Source: CAYOZN01 sp964408455
Lineage (GTDB): Bacteria; Planctomycetota; Phycisphaerae; UBA1845; UTPLA1
Assembly (NCBI GenBank): GCA_964408455.1
Contig: CAYOZN010000009.1
Coordinates: 1 to 64,000 of the forward strand
Direction of reading: 5' to 3'
DNA: 64,000 nucleotides
In this document: positions 50,882 to 58,409 of the stretch, piece by piece
Layout of the letters: every line of letters begins with the position of its first letter
Numbering within the stretch: position 1 is the first letter of the stretch
Notes under the pieces: model-generated
The model's input: only the letters and a program-made list of their open reading frames with translations
The model's database searches: none
Told to the model about the DNA's origin: nothing
Made by a program: the position numbers and the translations under genes

Positions 50882-53512
50882 ATGGCCCACTCCACCGCAC
50901 CGTCCCGTCCAAAACCGGCAGCCATCGCCGCCGCCGTCGCACCCCCCGGGCCCATCGCCGCCCGCAGCGCCTTCTTCGCCTACAACGCTACCGTATTCGT
51001 CTCCAGCGGCGCGATCATGATGCTCGAAGTCGTCGCCGGCCGCTTCATCTCCAAGCACCTCGGAAGCAGCGTCTACACCTGGACCTCCGTCATCGGCATC
51101 GTCCTCGCCGGCATCGCTCTGGGTAACTACCTCGGCGGCCTCATCGCCGACCGCCATTCCTCCAGGAGAACCCTCTCCCGCCTCTTCATCCTCGGCTCCG
51201 CCATGGCCGGCCTCGTCACCATCCTCGACCAGGTCGCCGCCAACTGGCCCCTCCTCTGGGGACTTTCCTGGCCCATGCGCGTCGCCTCCCACGTCGCCGT
51301 CGTCTTCTTCGTGCCCACGCTTTTCCTCGGCATGATCAGCCCCTGCGTCGCCAAGCTCGCCCTCGACCTCGGCCGCCAGAAGGGTCGCACCATCGGCGAC
51401 ATCTACGCCTGGGGCACCGTCGGCAGCATCATCGGCACCTTCGCCGCCGGCTTCTTCCTCATCGCCGCACTCGGCACCAACGGCGTCGTCTGGGCCGTCG
51501 CCGGCATCCTCGCCCTCATGGGCATCCTCTACAACCGCCCCTCGCCCCTGCCCTACCTCTGGGCCGTCGCCGCCATCGGCCTCACCTGGCTGGCCGTCGG
51601 TGACGCCGCCGCGGCACGCCGCTGGGGTGAGCGCCTGATGCTCCGGCCTGAACATTCTGCACGCGTAATCTACCGGGACGAAAGCAAATACTCGTACATA
51701 GAAGTCGTTCAGTTTTCCGAAGTCCCGGACTTTCGCGGCATGAACTTGGATACGCTTCTGCACAGTCAGGTCAATATATCCAATCCCGCCGACTTCCATT
51801 ACGAGTACGAGCGAGTTTATGCCGCCGTAACAGAATACCTCCGTCCCACCACCGATTCCGTGGATAGCTTGACTATTGGCGGCGGGGGCTATGTCTATCC
51901 GCGGTACATGCACAACCGTTATCCACGGGGACGCACAGAAGTTGTCGAGATCGACCCGGCGGTAACCAAGGCGGCGGCTACGGCATTTGGTCTACCGCCA
52001 TATACTGAGATTATTTGCCATCACTCCGATGGTCGCGTTTATGTCGATAACATGCGTCGTGCGAACAAATCTGCCCAGCAAAGCAAGGCATATGATTTCA
52101 TATATTGTGATGCGGTTAACGACTACAGCGTGCCGCACCAACTCACAACCCTTGAATTCATGACGAGCGTGAGATCGGTTTTGAAGGCCGACGGTGCATT
52201 CCTCATGAATATGATTGATGTTTACGACAGCGGCCTGCTGCTCGGCTCACTTATTCGCACAATGCAAGCCGTGTTCCCAAATGTATGCGTAATGATTGAA
52301 GGAACACGCCTTTCGGATTCCGATGGCAAGCCTTTGACCGCGTATCGCGCTAGTAGAAGTACGTTTGTAATTGTTGGAACAAACGTAGCGATTCCAAATG
52401 ACGACTTGGGGCGGTATTATTCGCCGGACTCTAGTATTTACCGGCTCACGTCCGCTGAAATAGCAGACCTTGTGAGCCGTCCGAATACAAATGTCCTTAC
52501 GGATGAATTTGCTCCCGTTGAGAACCTACTCGCGCCGGTTGTTCGTGATTCAGCAAAGCTAAAACTGCGCGACATGTGGCTGGATTATGCACGGCGTAAG
52601 CTGACGAATGATCAACCTGATGATGCAATTGAAGCAGCCAACACCGCCCTATCATTACTCGCAAGTGACGAACACAAAATTCCCCTTCTTGAGGTCTTGG
52701 CGGGCGCGTTGGAACGGAAGCAGCATTGGTTCGACGCCAAAGCGAAATACGAGCAAATTCTGTCAATTACACCAAATTTGGATCGGGCACTGGTTGGCGT
52801 TATTCGATGCCTTGAAGCATTAAACCGTAATCAGGAAACACTTCCGTATTACCGCGTCCTGGTTAAAGTCAGGCCCAACGACGCGCTTGCTCGCTTTAAT
52901 GAGGGCATGGGCTACTTGGATGCAAAGCAGTATGCATCGGCGGCCAACTCGTTTAGAACGGCGCTGGAACTGGAGCCTTCCATGTGCTCGGCATGGAACA
53001 ATCTTGGTGCTAGCCTTCTCGCACAGGGACGCCAGAAGCAAGCAGTCGAAGCGCTTCGAAGGGCTCTCAAATGCGACCCTGCTCATCTTGAGGCTCGTCG
53101 AAATCTGAACAACATCCTCGGTGTAGATAGCGAAAAATTAGAGACAGAAGCTTCAACGTCGCTCGCTCGATTGAGGGATCGACCTAATGACAGCAAGCTA
53201 CTCTCACACCTGGCCAACACCTATTTTCAATTGCGAATGGCCGAAGAAGCACTATTGGCATATGAGCGCCTCCTCATCACGAACCCCGATGACGTGCAGT
53301 GCAATTTCCGCCGTGCCAGCCTGCTGGTAGAACTGAACCGGCTACCAGAAGCGGCGTCGGCGTTCGAACGCGTCTTAACACTTGATTCAAAGCACCCGGA
53401 AGCGCAGGCAGCATTGCGGTCTGTACGGGACCATCTTCAATCAAACCTCAAACGCGACAACGAAGCCGGTTTTTCTAGTACGCAGGAGGGTCCAGAATTT
53501 GACAAGAAATAG
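50882..53512 (+). CDS. Membrane-fused spermidine-synthase-like protein with TPR tail
   Basis: 876 residues. About 30-250 form six to seven transmembrane helices (VFVSSGAIMMLEVVAGRFIS, IGIVLAGIALGNYLGGLIAD, FFVPTLFLGMISPCVAKLAL), as in fused transporter/spermidine-synthase proteins. Residues about 255-500 are an aminopropyltransferase-like Rossmann domain: SLTIGGGGYVYPRYM, VVEIDPAVTKAAATAFG, HHSDGRVYVDNM and FIYCDAVNDYSVP. From about 560 at least six TPR units follow (ARFNEGMGYLDAKQYASAANSF, AWNNLGASLLAQGRQKQAVEAL). Reaction and substrate are unknown. Base use changes sharply near 51,660, between the membrane and enzyme domains: GC- and C-ending codons before, much more AT-rich codons after. 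Its stop overlaps the next gene by 14 bp. Confidence 0.82.
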   Translation: MAHSTAPSRPKPAAIAAAVAPPGPIAARSAFFAYNATVFVSSGAIMMLEVVAGRFISKHLGSSVYTWTSVIGIVLAGIALGNYLGGLIADRHSSRRTLSRLFILGSAMAGLVTILDQVAANWPLLWGLSWPMRVASHVAVVFFVPTLFLGMISPCVAKLALDLGRQKGRTIGDIYAWGTVGSIIGTFAAGFFLIAALGTNGVVWAVAGILALMGILYNRPSPLPYLWAVAAIGLTWLAVGDAAAARRWGERLMLRPEHSARVIYRDESKYSYIEVVQFSEVPDFRGMNLDTLLHSQVNISNPADFHYEYERVYAAVTEYLRPTTDSVDSLTIGGGGYVYPRYMHNRYPRGRTEVVEIDPAVTKAAATAFGLPPYTEIICHHSDGRVYVDNMRRANKSAQQSKAYDFIYCDAVNDYSVPHQLTTLEFMTSVRSVLKADGAFLMNMIDVYDSGLLLGSLIRTMQAVFPNVCVMIEGTRLSDSDGKPLTAYRASRSTFVIVGTNVAIPNDDLGRYYSPDSSIYRLTSAEIADLVSRPNTNVLTDEFAPVENLLAPVVRDSAKLKLRDMWLDYARRKLTNDQPDDAIEAANTALSLLASDEHKIPLLEVLAGALERKQHWFDAKAKYEQILSITPNLDRALVGVIRCLEALNRNQETLPYYRVLVKVRPNDALARFNEGMGYLDAKQYASAANSFRTALELEPSMCSAWNNLGASLLAQGRQKQAVEALRRALKCDPAHLEARRNLNNILGVDSEKLETEASTSLARLRDRPNDSKLLSHLANTYFQLRMAEEALLAYERLLITNPDDVQCNFRRASLLVELNRLPEAASAFERVLTLDSKHPEAQAALRSVRDHLQSNLKRDNEAGFSSTQEGPEFDKK

Positions 53513-53966
53513 AGCACACGAATTTTCGATTCGAGTGGCGCAAGCGGTAATCTCGCTTTCTTGCATGGTATTTGTTTGGACGGGCTGCGACGACTTGCCC
53601 CGCCCGGAAATCACTTCAACAGGCCTTGTCCCGGACACCGAAACGCAGGTATTGACGGAGCAACTTTCGGACGCACTTACTTCATTTACGACAGTTATGG
53701 TACTAAAAGACGGGACGAAAGTCCCTTATGGACCGTACAGAGCAGAGTACCAAGATGGCTCCCTCGCAGCTGAAGGGTACTATGTCAACGGAAAGGAAGC
53801 TGGTATTTGGCGAAGCTATCTTCCAGGCGGCATGATCAAGCTAGAGGGCAAGTTCTTGTTTGGAAGAAAGCATGGCATTTGGCGTTCATGGGACGCAACC
53901 GGTTCGCTCGCTTCGGAGGAAGTCTTCGTGAATGGCCGAAAACTTATCCAGCCACAGAGTAACTGA
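53499..53966 (+). CDS. Lipoprotein with MORN-like repeats
   Basis: TTG 53499 is chosen because AGGAGG lies 8 nt upstream inside the end of the previous gene, and it yields a complete lipoprotein signal: MTRNRAHEFSIRVAQAVISL continuing to FVWTGC. The 155-residue product has three MORN_2-like repeats: YGPYRAEYQDGSLAAEGYYVNG, KEAGIWRSYLPGGMIKLEGKF and KHGIWRSWDATGSLASEEVFVNG. Such repeats are often found in surface or toxin-immunity-like proteins. The 14-bp overlap with the spermidine-synthase-like gene implies translational coupling and a shared role. Base composition is that of the lower-GC island. Confidence 0.78.
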   Translation: MTRNRAHEFSIRVAQAVISLSCMVFVWTGCDDLPRPEITSTGLVPDTETQVLTEQLSDALTSFTTVMVLKDGTKVPYGPYRAEYQDGSLAAEGYYVNGKEAGIWRSYLPGGMIKLEGKFLFGRKHGIWRSWDATGSLASEEVFVNGRKLIQPQSN

Positions 53967-53986
53967 GTACGGGTTTTTTCTTGTCG

Positions 53987-55024
53987 CTAAGTACGCACCG
54001 TGGCAAGGCGGGCACGAAGCTCGTGAACAAGTGGATCAAATAGTTGGAGTACTTCGGCGAGCCTGGATCGCAGCTCACTTCGAGAATTAAGCTTGTTTAG
54101 TTCTTCGAATTCATCTGCGAGTTCCGCTTTATAAGCCTGAACTCGTTGCCACAACGTCTTGAAGTGTTGTCGTGCGGCTTCGCTTTCCCACGTGCTAAGC
54201 ACTTGAGATGACTCCAACCGGTTGAGTTCCTCTGTGCATCGCATCCACAAACGGTCCTTAATGGGCACTAAAGGTTGCAGCTCGCTTTTCCAATCTCCCT
54301 CATCTTGCAATTTGAAATTTTCGGCCGGTTCGGGCGTGTCACTTCTTGCGAGCGCCTCATTCCACCAACATGCCTGAGAGCGGAACTTGATTGCTCGCAA
54401 CCGTCGTAATTCAACCTCCTTAAGTTTACGGGCCTCTTCATTTTGCTTGGCAATCGACTTCGTACCGTACACAGCAGGGACAGGTTTGCCATCGTAAGTT
54501 TGAAATTGCGGTGCTGTGCTGCGGTTACGCATAATTTGGCTCGTCGCATGCTTGCGCTCCACCTCTTGCTCTTGGGATAAGTACCGCAGCCGCAGCGCCC
54601 GCTCCTTTAACTCATAATATCGGTTGGCCTCCTCGCTCCAAGTACCTCCGCCCATGTGCGAAACTACAATTTGTACCAGTTGCTCTGGATGGGATGGGCG
54701 CCTCTCTGACCAATCCTTCATGGCAAGCGCCAGTTCATCGGGTCCTTTCCCTGAATGATCTTGCCTCAAAAGGAAATCTTCGTCGTATGCATATTGATCC
54801 GCCCAAGCCGCACAGACCGAGGCGGTTACCTGTTCCAGCTTGTTCGACGGTACCTTAAAGGCGGCCAATAGCAATTCCACATCCTCCCTGACGGCCTCTT
54901 CATACTTGATCCGCCAGGAACTTGGCACCTTTTCGAACTCTAGTCGCTCTGTAATTTTCCCAACCTCAATATCGAGCTGAGAAGACTGAGCAGTTGCAAA
55001 GGCGAATAAGAGCAAAATCTCCAT
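53987..55024 (-). CDS. Exported helical protein of unknown function
   Basis: ATG 55024 (GAGAA upstream) gives 345 residues; a TTG 27 bp earlier is less likely. A short hydrophobic start (MEILLLFAFATAQS) may be a signal peptide. The rest is highly charged and alpha-helical, with coiled-coil-like segments (YYELKERALRLRYLSQEQEVERK; NEEARKLKEVELRRLRAIK; YKAELADEFEELNKLNSRSELRSRLAEVLQ). No family is recognised. Codon use is clearly more AT-rich than the genome average, like its neighbours. It converges with the MORN lipoprotein gene (20 bp between stops). Confidence 0.65.
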   Translation of the reverse strand: MEILLLFAFATAQSSQLDIEVGKITERLEFEKVPSSWRIKYEEAVREDVELLLAAFKVPSNKLEQVTASVCAAWADQYAYDEDFLLRQDHSGKGPDELALAMKDWSERRPSHPEQLVQIVVSHMGGGTWSEEANRYYELKERALRLRYLSQEQEVERKHATSQIMRNRSTAPQFQTYDGKPVPAVYGTKSIAKQNEEARKLKEVELRRLRAIKFRSQACWWNEALARSDTPEPAENFKLQDEGDWKSELQPLVPIKDRLWMRCTEELNRLESSQVLSTWESEAARQHFKTLWQRVQAYKAELADEFEELNKLNSRSELRSRLAEVLQLFDPLVHELRARLATVRT

Positions 55025-55072
55025 TTTTCTCGCACCCAACACGAAGGACAATGCTATTGCTATTAAAGAATT

Positions 55073-55109
55073 ACGACTGCCGCACCCACATTGTGGATAC
55101 GGCAGTCGT
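55073..55109 (-). terminator. Hairpin at the end of the PEP-CTERM gene
   Basis: A 10-bp perfect outer stem (ACGACTGCCG / CGGCAGTCGT) with an inner CCACA/TGTGG stem, 37 bp beyond the PEP-CTERM stop codon. The following minus-strand bases (AATTCTTTAAT) are only moderately T-rich. On the plus strand TTTT follows. Confidence 0.55.
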
Positions 55110-55146
55110 TTTAACGCTATTCACTAACTTGGTACTAATCGCCTAT

Positions 55147-55839
55147 TCAGCGTCGGCGGCGAATTAGTGCTACAGCGCCCATGGCAAGCAGCGCCATCGA
55201 TGCCGGCTCAGGAACATTGATTACCGAGATTACAGGCAGGCTTCCCCATCCCGGAGTCACGTCAAGACCACCGGTATAGCTCGGCGAGCCGTACGAAATC
55301 GGATTGCCGCCGACAAAACCATACCATCGAGCTCCCGGGAAGCTATGGTTGATGCCATAAATCATGTTCGAAGGGAAGTCGCCGGTAACGTTCGCAACCA
55401 ACCCGAGCGTTGCGTCATTAATGGTCAGATCAAACAGGTATCCCACGCCATCCGAACCATTAACCGCGGCTGACAAGTTCTGGAAACCGAAAGAGCCATC
55501 ACCGTCTGCACCACCGGCAGGTGCATTGTAGTTGGTGACGTCGCCAATGGCCCCATTCGAAAAAAAGCCAGCGGTGGAATTCAAAGCGAAAGAGTAGGAT
55601 GACATCCCTACCGCATCGTTTCCGGTCAAATTGTCCGAGGCCGTGAAGTTCATGGCAATTCGGAGCGTCGTCGTGGACGGCAGCTTCTCAATGACCAATG
55701 CACTTCCTGGACCTTGCTCAATCGCAACAGCATCTCCGTTGGATGAGACGAGCGTGAACCACATGTTGTCGGCAGCATTGGCAACCGACCCGGTCGCCAT
55801 CGCCGCCAAGGCCGCGACCAACAAAACAAATCTTCGCAT
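55147..55839 (-). CDS. PEP-CTERM sorting-domain exported protein
   Basis: ATG 55839 follows AAGGAG at 7 nt. The 230 residues start with a signal peptide (MRRFVLLVAALAAMATGSVANA) and end with a PEP-CTERM anchor: VPEPASMALLAMGAVALI followed by RRRR, the motif cut by exosortase. The middle is a beta-rich, Gly/Asn/Ser-rich domain without recognised family. PEP-CTERM proteins are sorted to the surface in biofilm/EPS-producing bacteria. It lies 144 bp downstream of the dockerin-like exported gene on the same strand, so they may be co-transcribed. No exosortase gene is in the window. Confidence 0.88.
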   Translation of the reverse strand: MRRFVLLVAALAAMATGSVANAADNMWFTLVSSNGDAVAIEQGPGSALVIEKLPSTTTLRIAMNFTASDNLTGNDAVGMSSYSFALNSTAGFFSNGAIGDVTNYNAPAGGADGDGSFGFQNLSAAVNGSDGVGYLFDLTINDATLGLVANVTGDFPSNMIYGINHSFPGARWYGFVGGNPISYGSPSYTGGLDVTPGWGSLPVISVINVPEPASMALLAMGAVALIRRRR

Positions 55840-55983
55840 GTCTTTCTCCTTCTTCATCTTCGCTCGTTGTAGATTTCTCCCCTCCGCAACCATATGCCTC
55901 TGGGGAAATCACAAAAGCACGTTTACTCGTATTACGTTTGCGCAACAGCCCACGAGGCTGAAGCGAAGAGATCCTGCCAAAAA

Positions 55984-57186
55984 TCACGGGCAGTTTGCAG
56001 GGACCGAGCAATCGCTGCCGAACGTAATCGTCGCAATATTGAGCAGCAGGCCGGTATCGGCGCCGTCGACAGCGCTGTCATTGTTCAGATCGCCGAGCCA
56101 GCGCTCTCGCTGACGAATGGCACCATTGAAATCCGCAGTCGCAGCGGCCAGAAATAGCCCGGTATCTGCGCCGTCAATATTGCCATCGTTAGTGTAATCG
56201 CCCAGAGCCTGAACCCAAATCACCGCGTCAGCTTCAGTGCTGGTGGTGCCTACGTCGCTTCCACTACCATTACCTGGCTCGGGAATTCCGTTGCCGCTTG
56301 CCGACTCCCAAACAGATCCCACGCCGCCGCCACCGCTGACTAGCACGGTCGTGTATCCAAAGTCGGGCAATTCGCCCGCGTACCCACCCGGTGCAGGGCC
56401 ATCAAACACGCGAACGATCAGCAGATTATTAACGGTTTCTTGGACGGTATAGACGCCGTTCGCCTGCGGAACACCCTTTTGCCATACGTCAGCAGCAACA
56501 TCGATGCGCCCGATGTGGTAAGCGCCGGTGGGAACCAAGCCGCCGCCATTATCGTACACTGGCCCTGCCGCTACCGGCACTTGGACCGCCTTGCTTTCAG
56601 CCGTCCAAGTGTCGCCAGCCTGCACAAAATCGCCAGCGTTACCATCCCAGAAATTCGCGTCAGCGACGTAGCCGACGCTCTCCAAGCGATTACCCGTGGC
56701 GGCCGTCTTTGAAACAACAATGTCGGTGCCGAGCGCACCAATGACCTCACCCGCGCCGCCGACCGATTCTACGGTCGCGTAGCGGTGAAGCGACGCCAAG
56801 CTGCGGTTTGCCAAATTAACAAACTGGCCCTTCGCATTCTTGCTGCCCACCCAGTGCAATCCGCGCTGATTCATTCCATCGCTCAGCAACGGATTATTAG
56901 GCATGCGCGGCGAAACGAACAGGACCGCACCGTCACCGGCGCCTCCCGCGTTTCCAGCAATAATGTCTCGCACCAAGACTTGCGGACTTTTGCCACCAGT
57001 GGCAACTTCAACCGAAGTACCGTTTGTATGCGGAACCGTCGGCGCGTTGATTTCGGCTACGGTCGCGCGATTGTCGTACCACAGCGACAAACCATCGTTG
57101 GTCACCGTGATCTGTGCCTGGGCAGTGCTGGCGGCCAAAGCCACCGCAGCGCCCGCGGCGAGAATCGTCAGCTTTCTCATGGTCAT
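55984..57186 (-). CDS. Exported protein with C-terminal dockerin-like repeats
   Basis: ATG 57186 has TAGGAG just upstream (ATG 57180 is equally placed). The 400 residues begin with a clear signal peptide (MRKLTILAAGAAVALAASTAQA). The central region is beta-rich (TVTNDGLSLWYDNRATVAEI ... AAGPVYDNGGGLVPTGAYHI). The C-terminus has two dockerin-like calcium loops, DYTNDGNIDGADTGLFLAAA and DLNNDSAVDGADTGLLLNIA, and ends with two Cys. It is probably displayed on the cell surface, with unknown function. It is first of the minus-strand unit preceded by an exceptionally long, hairpin-rich leader. Confidence 0.82.
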   Translation of the reverse strand: MTMRKLTILAAGAAVALAASTAQAQITVTNDGLSLWYDNRATVAEINAPTVPHTNGTSVEVATGGKSPQVLVRDIIAGNAGGAGDGAVLFVSPRMPNNPLLSDGMNQRGLHWVGSKNAKGQFVNLANRSLASLHRYATVESVGGAGEVIGALGTDIVVSKTAATGNRLESVGYVADANFWDGNAGDFVQAGDTWTAESKAVQVPVAAGPVYDNGGGLVPTGAYHIGRIDVAADVWQKGVPQANGVYTVQETVNNLLIVRVFDGPAPGGYAGELPDFGYTTVLVSGGGGVGSVWESASGNGIPEPGNGSGSDVGTTSTEADAVIWVQALGDYTNDGNIDGADTGLFLAAATADFNGAIRQRERWLGDLNNDSAVDGADTGLLLNIATITFGSDCSVPANCP

Positions 57187-57860
57187 TTGCTCCTACAGGC
57201 CCCGCCCGAAAGTGCCGGCGGGGCAGCCAATCACAAAAACCTTCGCGGCGAAGGCGAATCTGCATTCGCCGCCTCGGCCACAATCGCGACTCGGGCAGCA
57301 GCCCTGTATCCGCGATCTGCCGAACCTGAGCCCCATCGCCTGACCGGGGTGATGGGTCGCCAATCCACATGGACCGGCGGTTTCTCTTCTGCGGGACCGG
57401 GCACACCCCGAGACCCGCGAAGTCGCCCTGTGCCGCACCGGAATTGCGACCAGAACGAGGCGGAAGGCTCGTGCGAGCAGGAAAAGCCGGAAACGATTCC
57501 TGAAGTCGCCGATTTCCCTCTCCGGCGGCCGCCGCAACATCCTGCCGGGCACAGCCAACAACGGGCTCTCTTCTCCGCGAACCTGCCCGCCACTTTCGTG
57601 ACAGTCAGAACCCCGCCGCCGAAGCGGCAGGTGCCATTCGCATGACGCCCTCTTGCACAAAGCGCCCTGCGAACCCGCAGGCCGCCGGTTTTTCGCCGCA
57701 TCTCTTGCAGATGGCGGCGGGCCGACGGCAGCAAACGAGCCATATTGTCAACCGCACGCGGCCGACATCGGGCCGGTGCCGATGCAGCGACACTCCGCGA
57801 GCTGCGCGGCGCATCGATGCGAACCAGACGGAAGACCCGGAACAGGCCTCCATCAAGCTG
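57187..57860 (-). ncRNA. Candidate structured leader RNA upstream of the dockerin/PEP-CTERM genes
   Basis: Between a predicted promoter (57896-57867) and ATG 57186 lie about 670 nt without a credible gene. On the minus strand these contain many short perfect hairpins. They are CCTGCG/CGCAGG (57666-57681), GCCGC-TTCG-GCGGC (57615-57628, UUCG tetraloop) and GTCAC-GAAA-GTGGC (57589-57602, GNRA tetraloop). Further on are GGCGAAT/ATTCGCC (57253-57270), CCTTCGC/GCGAAGG (57240-57254, mutually exclusive with the former) and GCCCCGCC/GGCGGGGC (57199-57224) just before the ribosome-binding site. No known riboswitch consensus was recognised. Confidence 0.4.
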
Positions 57861-57866
57861 ACGTTG

Positions 57867-57896
57867 ATCATACCCGACGTGGCTGTCGCAATTCAA
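57867..57896 (-). promoter_or_regulatory. Predicted promoter for the long leader and dockerin/PEP-CTERM unit
   Basis: On the minus strand TTGAAT (57896-57891), an 18-bp spacer and TATGAT (57872-57867, 5/6 match to TATAAT). It is the best promoter-like pair in the 1.2 kb upstream of the dockerin-like gene. Confidence 0.5.
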
Positions 57897-58409
57897 GCAA
57901 ATGTGCGTGGGGAATACATTTTTCCCCGATAGCGATAAACATTTGTTATTCCGGTACTTAAGCACGTTTCAGGCCCGCCCGGCACGCCCCCGCCTGCGCT
58001 AAATTTCGAAAAAGCGTGCACCGCCCCGCCGGATGTGCCCCCATGTTACCGGTCCCCGCCCCGTCCGCGGCCCTTTACGCCCCACGGGGTGATGCACCGC
58101 GGAACGGGTACCTATTCTATTGGGTAGACAAAGCCCCGCGTGGCCGCCGACAGCCAAGCGCGCGCTTTATCGGTTTGATTCGGTTTGATTCACTTGGCGC
58201 CCCGAATCACCCACCCTTGTGACGGGCTGTGCCACTTTGGCGTGTGACAGAAAATGGAGTTGTTTTTTTTGAAAAAGCAACGCGGGGCGCCGGGTGCGTG
58301 ACAAGCAAGCGAATTTTTTTCGGGAAAATCGCGCCGCTGGGGCAGCGTGGCGACAACTTTCAACCAGGTGAGCCCCCGTGGCACCGGTTACCAACCGGTG
58401 AACCGCCGT
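57897..58409. other. Intergenic region downstream of pdxB
   Basis: About 510 bp with no gene. It contains a tandem CGGTTTGATT duplication (about 58168-58188), a run of eight T at about 58263 and an ACCGGTT/AACCGGT inverted repeat near 58382-58400 just beyond the pdxB stop. Composition is mixed. Confidence 0.5.

Noticed and set aside
53382..53498. Longer start for the MORN lipoprotein, inside the spermidine-synthase-like gene
   Set aside because: It lacks a ribosome-binding site and would bury the lipoprotein signal; TTG 53499 with AGGAGG and a full signal peptide is far better supported.
56785..57645. Open frames overlapping the dockerin-like gene and its upstream region on both strands (also 57193-57965 minus)
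   Set aside because: Arg/Pro/Ala/Cys-rich composition, no start with a ribosome-binding site, no family resemblance. The region is better explained as a non-coding leader.
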